DNA from: Gemmatimonadota bacterium
GTDB lineage: Bacteria; Gemmatimonadota; Gemmatimonadetes; Palauibacterales; Palauibacteraceae
Direction of reading: 5' to 3'
Length of the DNA stretch: 41,941 bases
Assembly: GCA_029262175.1 (NCBI GenBank)
Contig: JAJCZV010000074.1
Location: 1-41,941 of the forward strand
Shown here: piece by piece, positions 25,683 through 32,697 of the stretch
Layout: each line of letters begins with the position of its first letter
Numbering within the stretch: the stretch's first letter is position 1
Notes under the pieces: model-generated
What the model saw: only the letters and a program-made list of their open reading frames with translations
The model's database searches: none
What the model was told of the DNA's origin: nothing
Made by a program: the position numbers and the translations under genes

Positions 25683-26606
25683 CTAGTCGCGATCGCGCCC
25701 TTCCACCAGCGGAAGATCGTCCCGCGCACCCCACTCGTCCCAGGACGCGTCGTAAAACCTGGCGTCGAAGCCGAGGTGTCTGGAAATCATGTAGGTGTAG
25801 CTGGCCCTCATCCCGATCAAACAGTAATTGACGACGATGCCGTCTTTCGACGCGCCCGCCTGGTCAAATCGCGCCGTAACCTCGTCGAGTGTCTTGAGCG
25901 TGGGCATGTCCGTGCCATGTGTCAGGTCCACCCAATAGAGATTGTAGGCGCCGGGGATGTGACCACCTCGAAGGGCTTCCCCGCCGGGCCGCTCGCCCGT
26001 GAATTCAACCTCAGGGCGGGCATCGATCAACGTCACGGTCGGGTCCCCGAGTCGCTCCTGGATCCACTCGGCCGAAACCAGCATTTCCTCCCGGACGCGG
26101 GCCTTGAAATCGCCCGCTGCGCCTTGGCTCGCCTCTGAAACGAGCGCGCCGTCGGCCGCCTTCCATGCGGCCATCCCGCCGTCGAGCACGGAGGTTCGGT
26201 CGCCGTGTCCGAGATAGTCGAGCGTCATGAAGACGCGAGCCATGTCGTGCCCTCGCTCACCGATCACCACGACGCGACTGTCGTTCGAGACCCCAGCCGC
26301 ACGAAACACGGCCTCGAGATCGGCAACCGGCGGGAGCTCGGTGGAGAGCCCGTTTCGTTCCATTGCCGCGATGTCGTGGTACTCGAGAAAGCGCGAGCCC
26401 GGGATGACCTCCGCGGGCATCCCTCGCATCCCCATCGCCACATGCAGCAGGACCACATCCGGGTCTTCCCGATGCTCCGCCAACCACTCGGCACTCACCA
26501 GGATGCCGGGTTCTTGCGCGTGGCCTGCACCCGCGGCGAAGAAGAGTACGCTCAGCGCCAGGGCCGCCCCCGCGCGCGTCGGATTCCAACAGCGTGACAA
26601 CTTCAT
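25683..26606 (-). CDS. Exported tandem rhodanese (sulfurtransferase)
   Basis: The protein has 307 residues from ATG 26606, with CGGAG eight bases upstream. A signal peptide (residues ~1-30) ends at GHAQEP. Two rhodanese domains follow. The N-terminal one (LVSAEWLAEHREDPDVVLLH to AAWKAADG) has no active cysteine, reading IGERGHDMA at that place. The C-terminal one has LIDARPEVEFTGE, GGHIPGAYNLYW and the active loop NYCLIGMRASYT with Cys262. The layout resembles thiosulfate or 3-mercaptopyruvate sulfurtransferases; the CxxGxR loop is nearer the thiosulfate form. The donor and acceptor are unknown, but periplasmic export suggests thiosulfate or thiol handling. The ATG overlaps the stop of an upstream SRPBCC remnant. 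Confidence 0.92.
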   Translation of the reverse strand: MKLSRCWNPTRAGAALALSVLFFAAGAGHAQEPGILVSAEWLAEHREDPDVVLLHVAMGMRGMPAEVIPGSRFLEYHDIAAMERNGLSTELPPVADLEAVFRAAGVSNDSRVVVIGERGHDMARVFMTLDYLGHGDRTSVLDGGMAAWKAADGALVSEASQGAAGDFKARVREEMLVSAEWIQERLGDPTVTLIDARPEVEFTGERPGGEALRGGHIPGAYNLYWVDLTHGTDMPTLKTLDEVTARFDQAGASKDGIVVNYCLIGMRASYTYMISRHLGFDARFYDASWDEWGARDDLPLVEGRDRD

Positions 26607-26848
26607 CGTTTCGCTCCGTTTGCGGTCAGGAGGACGTTGAGGGCCGACAGTCTCTCCGTCCAGAGCGCACGGACCTCGTCCGCCGTCGCCCGATCGGGCC
26701 GCTTGGTGTGTTGGACGGAGACGGCGCTCTTCGCGTTGCCCTTCGCAGTAAAGTACGCATATACGGCCGTTCCGTTTCCCGAGATCGCTCGGATCGACTT
26801 GTTCGTCGCCTCGGTGCGAATCTCGAAGTCGGGGTCGTCGAGCCACAA
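26603..26848 (-). pseudogene. Truncated SRPBCC/AHSA1-like C-terminal half
   Basis: The last ~80 codons of this frame read LWLDDPDFEIRTEATNKSIR, later AVYAYFTAKGNAKSAVSVQH and a final VRALWTERLSALNVLL. That is the end pattern of small SRPBCC (AHSA1-type) proteins that normally run ~140-160 residues. The N-terminal half (TERVFAAF-type helix and first strands) is missing: upstream the frame enters the PAP2 gene antisense with no homology. The first usable start is a TTG at 26848 with a poor ribosome site. The stop overlaps the rhodanese ATG (ATGA). Most likely a remnant, though a short coupled peptide cannot be ruled out. Confidence 0.5.
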
Positions 26849-26868
26849 CGCCCGCCGGCAACTCCGAC

Positions 26869-27681
26869 TCAGGAGGCCGCGGGTTGCTCGCTTCCGAAGC
26901 GTCGCATGATGGCCCGGAAGCCGAACCAGGCCAGCACCCCTAGCGCGATTCCTTGCAGCGAACCCACGGTGATATCGACAGGCGTATGAACCCGTAGGAT
27001 CGTTCGAGAATAGCAGACCAGGATGGCCCAAGGCAGAAGAAGATAGAAGATGGCGAGTCGTCGCGAATCGGCGTGTGCGGCGCCCACGATCAGGAACAGG
27101 GTCGCGATGAAAAACGCTGCGAACGAGTGTCCCGAGGGGAGCGAATACCCGGTTTCATCGACCCAGTGACGGCTGATCGCGGGGTCGAGGGGAATCGGCG
27201 CCGGGCGCTGCGACAACACGGCACCGAGCAAGCCGCTTCGGACGCGCTTGTCTCCGCTTCTATAGAACTCCTGCGGCGTCATTCCCAGGGGTCCTGCGCC
27301 ATCGACCCCAGCGAGCGCGATGATATTCGGACGGGGAACGGCCAACGCTTCCTTCAAGACGTTTTCGTTGAGGGCCACCCCGCCACCGGCGAACGCCGCG
27401 GCGACGACGACGAGACCTGCGGCCTCCGCGGCACGGCGTCGCTTACTCATCCCTTTTCGACTCACGACCAGCAGTATGAGTAAGACGGTGAGAACCGGTG
27501 CAAAGGAAGAACTGGCCGAAAGCGACACGGCGTTGGCGGCCGCTGCGACCGGCTCGGTGAGGTCGAAGTACGGCGCGGTAGTGGAGTCGACCAAGGGGAG
27601 CAAGAACGTCGCGGGCACAAACAGCCACGCGACCACGAGCATCGACGCGGCGACGCGTACCGCAGGCTGTATTTTCGTCAT
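26869..27681 (-). CDS. PAP2-family membrane phosphatase
   Basis: The protein has 270 residues with about six membrane helices (for example residues 12-31, 57-74, 88-104, 187-203, 209-224 and 238-256). All three phosphatase motifs are present. KEALAVPRP has Lys110 and Arg117. LPSGHSF has PSGH at 182-185 with catalytic His185. SRTILRVHTPVD has Arg226, His232 and Asp236. It removes phosphate from lipid phosphates such as undecaprenyl pyrophosphate or phosphatidic acid in the membrane. The loop between the first and second motifs is long (~65 residues). It heads the minus-strand block and is divergent from the HExxH gene by 69 bases. The start ATG has only a weak ribosome site. Confidence 0.92.
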   Translation of the reverse strand: MTKIQPAVRVAASMLVVAWLFVPATFLLPLVDSTTAPYFDLTEPVAAAANAVSLSASSSFAPVLTVLLILLVVSRKGMSKRRRAAEAAGLVVVAAAFAGGGVALNENVLKEALAVPRPNIIALAGVDGAGPLGMTPQEFYRSGDKRVRSGLLGAVLSQRPAPIPLDPAISRHWVDETGYSLPSGHSFAAFFIATLFLIVGAAHADSRRLAIFYLLLPWAILVCYSRTILRVHTPVDITVGSLQGIALGVLAWFGFRAIMRRFGSEQPAAS

Positions 27682-27750
27682 TCGAGAGTATGCCTAGCGC
27701 CCACCCGCCATGTCGAGGGTCGGGCGTGAGCGAACCTGGTAGGTTGCGAC

Positions 27751-28278
27751 GTGGAGCCGATCCTCGAGAAAGCGCGCCCCTTTTGGGGAGATGCGCTCGA
27801 CCTGAACCCGATTCGATTCGTCGACAGCCCGTGGGCGCGTCTCACGGGGCGCGCCTTTGTAACTCACCACACGATTCACTGGCCGGGGCCAGTTCCCGTC
27901 GTACCGTCCAAGGCCGAGATGGCGGTAGTGATCCATGAGTTGGCGCACTGCTGGCAGTACCAGTCGGGTCGTTGGCAGGTCACTCGCGGACTCGTAGAGC
28001 AGATCTTGTACACGCTCTTCGGCTTGTGGCTGAAGGCCGCCGGGGCCCCGCCGCTTTACGACCCCTACGACTACGGTGGACCCGAAGGGTTGTCGACCGT
28101 CTCCGGACTTCGATCGTTGCGGCTGGAGGCACAGGCGGCGGTCATCGAGCACTACTGGAAGATGAGTTCGGGCGCTTGCGAAGCGATCCACGGCGCGGCC
28201 CTGAGAAGCCCCGCAGGCTCGCCAACGTCGTACGCACGCGACCTTCGTCGGCTGTGCCGGGAGGCCGGCCTCCCGTGA
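27751..28278 (+). CDS. Small HExxH protein, putative metallopeptidase-like
   Basis: The protein has 175 residues starting at a GTG with GGTAGG 8-13 bases upstream. A zinc-type motif is HELAHCWQY (His62, Glu63, His66), the extended HExxHxxQ form also seen in DUF4157-like cores. A possible third ligand is unclear; a C-terminal LRLEAQAAVIEHYW helix (residues ~129-142) includes Glu and His. There is no signal peptide or membrane helix. I do not recognise the family with certainty. The N-terminal MEPILEKARPFWGDALDLNP and THHTIHWPGPVPVVPS segments are reminiscent of peptidase-like proteins that lie near secretion or toxin systems, none of which is seen here. It is transcribed alone between a divergent PAP2 gene and the downstream lipoprotein gene. 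Confidence 0.7.
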   Translation: MEPILEKARPFWGDALDLNPIRFVDSPWARLTGRAFVTHHTIHWPGPVPVVPSKAEMAVVIHELAHCWQYQSGRWQVTRGLVEQILYTLFGLWLKAAGAPPLYDPYDYGGPEGLSTVSGLRSLRLEAQAAVIEHYWKMSSGACEAIHGAALRSPAGSPTSYARDLRRLCREAGLP

Positions 28279-28379
28279 CCCCCCGGGTCGCTAGCGGGTA
28301 GCGTGGATCCCAGCTCGTGAGTTGTAATCGGAGATCAGAATGCGGAGGTTGGCACTAGAACCCTGCTCAGGAGGCCCGG

Positions 28380-29696
28380 ATGCACGCAACTGCTCGAACC
28401 CGTCAACCCGTTTTCGGTCTGGCACTTATGCTCACCGTGCTGTTGGCCGGCTGCGAAGTTCGACCCACGACGGCGTCGGCCACGTTCAGCGCTCCGACGC
28501 TCGGCGTGGCCACCCCCGAAGCGGTGGGGATGTCGTCCGATCGGTTGAAACGACTGACGAGCGCGATGCAGTCTTTGGTCGACGAGGGGCGGCTCGCCGG
28601 GATCACGACGATGGTGTCCCGTCGCGGTCAGGTGGCCCACTCCGCGACCTACGGGTATCGAGATCTGGAAGCTGCGGATCCGATGACGGAGGACGCCATC
28701 TTCCGGATCTACTCGATGAGCAAGCCGATCACGGGCGTCGCGCTCATGATGCTCTACGAGGAGGGCAAGTTCCGGCTTTCCGACCCGGTCGAGCGCTACA
28801 TCCCCGAGTTCACGGGTCTCAAGGTGGCGGCCGGCGTTGGCCGAAACGGGCCGATCGTCGAGGACGCGGATCACCCGATGACGATCCGAGAGTTGATGAC
28901 GCACTCCGCCGGACTCACCTACGGCATCTTCTCCCGTTCTCAGGTCGACAGCATGTACCGCGCGGTGGACATGCTCGATACGGACGGAACGCTCAAGGAC
29001 ATGATCGACAAGTTGGCACGGATCCCGTTGCGGCAGCAGCCAGGCTCGCAATGGCATTACAGCGTGTCGACGGATGTACAGGGCTATCTCGTCGAAGTCC
29101 TCTCGGGTCAAAGCTTCGAGGAGTTCCTGCACGAGAGAATCTTCGAGCCGCTCGGGATGATCGACACGGGATTTCACATACCGCCGGAAAAGACGCACCG
29201 GTTTGCCCAGGTCTACGATTACGACGATGACGGGGCGCTCGTGGCTCAAGAGGGGCTGACCGACGCCATCGACGCGGCGTGGACCACACCGGCCACCTTC
29301 TTTTCCGGCGGAGGCGGACTCGTGTCCACGACGGGCGACTACATGCGGTTCGCGCAAATGGTTCTCAACGAGGGGGTATTGGACGGCGTCCGACTTCTCT
29401 CACCGACGACCGTCCAGCTCATGCGAACGAATCATTTACCGGCTGCCGTCGGCGAGTTCGCGCCAGGGCTTGGTTTCGGGCTCGATTTCGCGGTCGTCAC
29501 GGATCCTGTGGCAGCCGAGGGCATCTCGAACGGCGAATTCTACTGGGGCGGCGCCGCAGGGACTTGGTTTTGGATCGATCCGGTGGAGGACCTGGTGTTT
29601 GTCGGCATGATCCAGCAATTCGGCCAGGGGCGACCCGACGTTCGGTCGCTTTCCCGCAGGCTCGTCTACCAGTCGATCATCGACATGGCCAACTAG
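28380..29696 (+). CDS. Serine hydrolase lipoprotein, beta-lactamase (class C-like) family
   Basis: The protein has 438 residues from ATG 28380, with AGGAGG about six bases upstream. A lipoprotein signal ends at Cys25 (LLAGC). The beta-lactamase-family fold has SMSK (Ser112 and Lys115), a tyrosine motif HYSV (Tyr227, in place of YxN), and a C-terminal GGAAGTWFW in place of KTG. Conserved DAIFRIYSMSKPITGVALMM and MTIRELMTHSAGLTYG are typical of the EstB/penicillin-binding-like esterases of this family. It probably hydrolyses an ester or peptidoglycan-related amide in the periplasm; beta-lactam resistance should not be inferred from the fold. It converges with the M14 gene at a GC-rich hairpin. 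Confidence 0.93.
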   Translation: MHATARTRQPVFGLALMLTVLLAGCEVRPTTASATFSAPTLGVATPEAVGMSSDRLKRLTSAMQSLVDEGRLAGITTMVSRRGQVAHSATYGYRDLEAADPMTEDAIFRIYSMSKPITGVALMMLYEEGKFRLSDPVERYIPEFTGLKVAAGVGRNGPIVEDADHPMTIRELMTHSAGLTYGIFSRSQVDSMYRAVDMLDTDGTLKDMIDKLARIPLRQQPGSQWHYSVSTDVQGYLVEVLSGQSFEEFLHERIFEPLGMIDTGFHIPPEKTHRFAQVYDYDDDGALVAQEGLTDAIDAAWTTPATFFSGGGGLVSTTGDYMRFAQMVLNEGVLDGVRLLSPTTVQLMRTNHLPAAVGEFAPGLGFGLDFAVVTDPVAAEGISNGEFYWGGAAGTWFWIDPVEDLVFVGMIQQFGQGRPDVRSLSRRLVYQSIIDMAN

Positions 29697-29712
29697 GCCG
29701 GTTCGGGGTTGC

Positions 29713-29746
29713 CGGGCGGGAGACTGGGCCAGCCAGCTCCCGCCCG
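29713..29746. terminator. Palindromic terminator between convergent genes
   Basis: A perfect 10-base arm CGGGCGGGAG (29713-29722) pairs with CTCCCGCCCG (29737-29746), and an inner CTGG/CCAG helix extends it. It sits 17 bases after the serine hydrolase stop (29696) and 14 before the M14 stop. There is no T run on either side, so it may act as a structural or bidirectional stop rather than a classical intrinsic terminator. Confidence 0.65.
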
Positions 29747-29759
29747 ACCGTCCACGGAT

Positions 29760-32624
29760 CTACGGTCGACCGGTCTCCGCATTGGACAACGCGATCGCGT
29801 TGAACAAGAACTTGAAGGTGCTATGTGGCTGCGCCCTTCTCGTGATCAGCGGACCGAAGAGATAGAGCATCCCGTCTCCGATGGGCGCCTCGGCCATCGT
29901 CACACCGTCCAGCAAGTACTCCTGACCCCAAGCCCACCCACTGACGAGCGGCTCATCGGAATCGAACCAGGCGAGCGGTCGCACGGGCGAAACCATGTCG
30001 GTGTCCTGCGTCTGTAGCGCGTCGGATCGAAACACGGGACTGTTGTTGAAGGACAGATCCAAGTCCGCCGGCACGCCGGTCGCGACGAGCGCCGTGGGGT
30101 CGACTCGAACGTTGAGGATCGATCCCGGCACGTAGTACTGCTCGCGGCTCAGCGGTCCGTCCGCATCCGCGAGGTGATTCTCGAGCGGCAGCCCCAGCCC
30201 TTTACCGAGATCAGTGGAGCCCCCGATCGTCACGATCGTTCCACCGTCCTCGAGGAACTCGCGCAGCGGTTGAAGCATACGTTCGGGCGTCATTCTTCCG
30301 AGACGATTTCGGAACTCTTCGGGAATGGATTCCGTGTCGGGGGGGCCTCCGAAACGTCGCCCACCTTCGTCTGCGGCGGTGTCGCCCGCGCCCGCGACAT
30401 ATCGCGCGAACTGCGAGCCAATGGCGCCTTCTGGGAAGAGGATGACGTCGTACTCGTCACGCAGGTCCCCGCCGGCAAACTGTTCAGGATACACCACGTC
30501 GACGTCCCCGTACTCGAACTGCTCCAAGATCCAGCGCATCCAACCCGATGACATCGAGCCGCCATACTGATCCCACAGCGCGACGCGGGGGGCGCGTAAT
30601 CGCAGAGCCTCGGTGCGCGGCGCACGCTCGACACCCACGAAGTCCAATCCCAACTCGGTGGCGAGTCCCTGTAGCTGCGCCGCCGTGCCTCCGCGGGTCT
30701 TGACATAGAACGTCCCCGCCGGGTGCGTGCCACCCCCCGCAGGTACGGACTCCGTCAGCCAATAGATCTCATGTCTCGACGCCTGGAGGCGGTTGATCGC
30801 TCTGAACGCGTCGTTGGTTTCGTGACTGAACAGGAACCCTCTCGCTCCATCCGCATTGGCGACCGTGCCGGCCAGGGGCGGAGCGTTCCACGTCTCGATC
30901 TCTGCGAACGGACCATCGAAACCGTCGAGAATTCGATCGAACTGGACTCCCATCTGGATGGCGAGTGTCCACCCGGCGTTGTCGTACGGTGGGGTCGGGG
31001 CTGCGCCGGGGTACTGGAAATCGTTCGGGTGATCCTGCGGCTCGAACATGTCGATGACGTGGGGACGAAAGGCCTGCGCGGCTTTGACGACGTAGGACCC
31101 CGTCGGATAGCTCGTGCCGGCGACGGCGAAGTCCGTCGTCGCACGGTGCACGATCACTCCATTTTCGAGAAGCGCATTCACGAGCTTGGTGGCCGTCGGA
31201 AAGTCTGGTTGATCGGCCGAGATGATGTAGCCACGCGGATCTCGCTTCTCCGGCTTGTACATCCGCTCGTACTCGTCGCTCCCGCCCTGCACCCGTCCGA
31301 AGCCACCCACGCTTTGGGCAAAATCGGTCCCCTCTCGATTCAACCCCAAGTCGGCCGCCAACTGGTCGGCGCGCTTCGGGTGGATCGTCCAATGATCCTG
31401 GCTGCCGCGCTCGATCGAATTCATCCCCATGCGCCAGAGGCGATAGAGAAAGGTCTCCCGATACCGCGATGCGAGATCGAGCACCGCGTAGTTCGCGGTG
31501 ACGGAGTAATCGATCGACTGACGGAAGTGCCAGGGCTGCGGTTTGATCGGCGACGGAAGACCGTCGTTCGGCACGACACGGTCCATCACGAGCGGGATCT
31601 CCATCGGGGTCGGATTGCCGATGGTCTCCGTGAGAAGTCCGATCATGTTGTGGAAGTACGGCGTCGTCCGCAGACCGCCGTTCCACCACGTCGAGTAGTT
31701 GGCCCCACGACGACGCGTTGTCCCCGGCTTGCCCTCGGCAGTAAAGCGAGAGTGCATCGCGGACCCGACGAGATCGATCCCGGTGATGACCATCGGATCG
31801 ATGTTGTAGTTGAAGGGATCGCGGAACGGCGGCGCGAACATGACCGTGCCCGTCGGCCCCGTCTGATGGTGGTTGTACACGATCTGTGGGAACCACTCGC
31901 GATACATCGTTCGGTTCATGTTCTCCGACTCGGGCTGCGTCGAAGCGTAGAAATCACGGTTATTGTCGTGCCCGACGTACTTCTGGTAGAGACGCGGGAT
32001 GTTGCCAGTAGAGCGTTCGGTCTTCTCCTCCACGCGCGTATACCAATTCGATACGAGCTCCATCCCATCGGGATTGGCGTGAACAAACAGGATGACCACG
32101 TCGTCGAGAATTCGCATCGTCTCATCGTCGGTCTTGCTGACAAACTGCCACAGCGTCTCCATGAGCTGCTGCGCACCCAACACTTCCGTCGCATGCAAGC
32201 CACCGTCGATCCACACGACGGCCTTGCCTTCTTTCGCGAGCGCACGAGCCGCGTCCTCGTCGATCCCCTCCGCGCGAGCGAGACGCGCAGAGATGCTCTG
32301 ATATCGGTCCAGGTTCGCGTGGTTCTCGGGGGACGTGACGATGGCCATCAGCTGAGCGCGCCCCTCGGCGGTGTTCCCGATCGACTGGAGCGTCATCCGC
32401 GGGGACTGCGATGCAAGCGTCTCCCAGTACTCGGTTAGTTCGGTATAGTTGGGGAGCTCGTAGTCAGCGCCAATCTCATGGCCAAAGAACTCGACCGGAC
32501 TCGTCAGCGATTCCTGGGCGAGTGCCGGCAGCGCAGACAACGCAAAGCCGGCAGCCAGCGCGTAGGTCGCGACTCGTGTCGGACCACGGACGGCTCTACA
32601 ACGGATCGACGCCAGATGAGACAT
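29760..32624 (-). CDS. Secreted M14-family zinc carboxypeptidase
   Basis: The protein has 954 residues from ATG 32624, with AAGGAG about eight bases upstream; the frame is open to 32738 but that leader covers the terminator. A Sec signal ends at ALAQES (~residue 37). The M14 domain spans ~55-400. It has zinc ligands His144/Glu147 (GGLHATEV), HANPDG (182-187), the NNRD arginine segment (221-224), and the distal histidine in YNHHQTGPTG (residues 250-258). A long C-terminal part contains a GATase-like region (DVILFPEGAIGSQFARY, TIVTIGGSTDLG) near residues 740-840. It removes C-terminal residues from peptides outside the cytoplasm. Such long M14 proteins are common in Gemmatimonadota. It lies downstream of the BNR gene, separated by a strong terminator, so it probably has its own promoter in that gap. 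Confidence 0.92.
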   Translation of the reverse strand: MSHLASIRCRAVRGPTRVATYALAAGFALSALPALAQESLTSPVEFFGHEIGADYELPNYTELTEYWETLASQSPRMTLQSIGNTAEGRAQLMAIVTSPENHANLDRYQSISARLARAEGIDEDAARALAKEGKAVVWIDGGLHATEVLGAQQLMETLWQFVSKTDDETMRILDDVVILFVHANPDGMELVSNWYTRVEEKTERSTGNIPRLYQKYVGHDNNRDFYASTQPESENMNRTMYREWFPQIVYNHHQTGPTGTVMFAPPFRDPFNYNIDPMVITGIDLVGSAMHSRFTAEGKPGTTRRRGANYSTWWNGGLRTTPYFHNMIGLLTETIGNPTPMEIPLVMDRVVPNDGLPSPIKPQPWHFRQSIDYSVTANYAVLDLASRYRETFLYRLWRMGMNSIERGSQDHWTIHPKRADQLAADLGLNREGTDFAQSVGGFGRVQGGSDEYERMYKPEKRDPRGYIISADQPDFPTATKLVNALLENGVIVHRATTDFAVAGTSYPTGSYVVKAAQAFRPHVIDMFEPQDHPNDFQYPGAAPTPPYDNAGWTLAIQMGVQFDRILDGFDGPFAEIETWNAPPLAGTVANADGARGFLFSHETNDAFRAINRLQASRHEIYWLTESVPAGGGTHPAGTFYVKTRGGTAAQLQGLATELGLDFVGVERAPRTEALRLRAPRVALWDQYGGSMSSGWMRWILEQFEYGDVDVVYPEQFAGGDLRDEYDVILFPEGAIGSQFARYVAGAGDTAADEGGRRFGGPPDTESIPEEFRNRLGRMTPERMLQPLREFLEDGGTIVTIGGSTDLGKGLGLPLENHLADADGPLSREQYYVPGSILNVRVDPTALVATGVPADLDLSFNNSPVFRSDALQTQDTDMVSPVRPLAWFDSDEPLVSGWAWGQEYLLDGVTMAEAPIGDGMLYLFGPLITRRAQPHSTFKFLFNAIALSNAETGRP

Positions 32625-32640
32625 CCAAAAACTCCTTGTT

Positions 32641-32676
32641 AAAAAAGTGGGCCGGGTCGATCGCTCGACCCGGCCC
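32641..32676 (-). terminator. Rho-independent terminator of the BNR-repeat gene
   Basis: On the minus strand a 12-base-pair stem GGGCCGGGTCGA, a 4-base loop and TCGACCCGGCCC are followed by ACTTTTTT. The stem occupies 32649-32676, the T run 32641-32646. It starts 22 bases after the BNR gene stop (32698). The stem is perfect and GC-rich, so termination should be efficient and the M14 gene likely starts a new transcript. Confidence 0.93.
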
Positions 32677-32697
32677 GAGATCTCACGCTCCGGTAAT

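Noticed and set aside
28405..29696. Antibiotic-resistance beta-lactamase
   Set aside because: The fold and SxxK are present, but the KTG and YxN motifs are changed to GTW and YSV, and the lipoprotein form fits esterase-like family members better.
30723..32438. Plus-strand 571-codon frame opposite the M14 gene
   Set aside because: Translation is rich in Arg, Val, Asp and His with no family motif; the minus strand has the full M14 zinc site.
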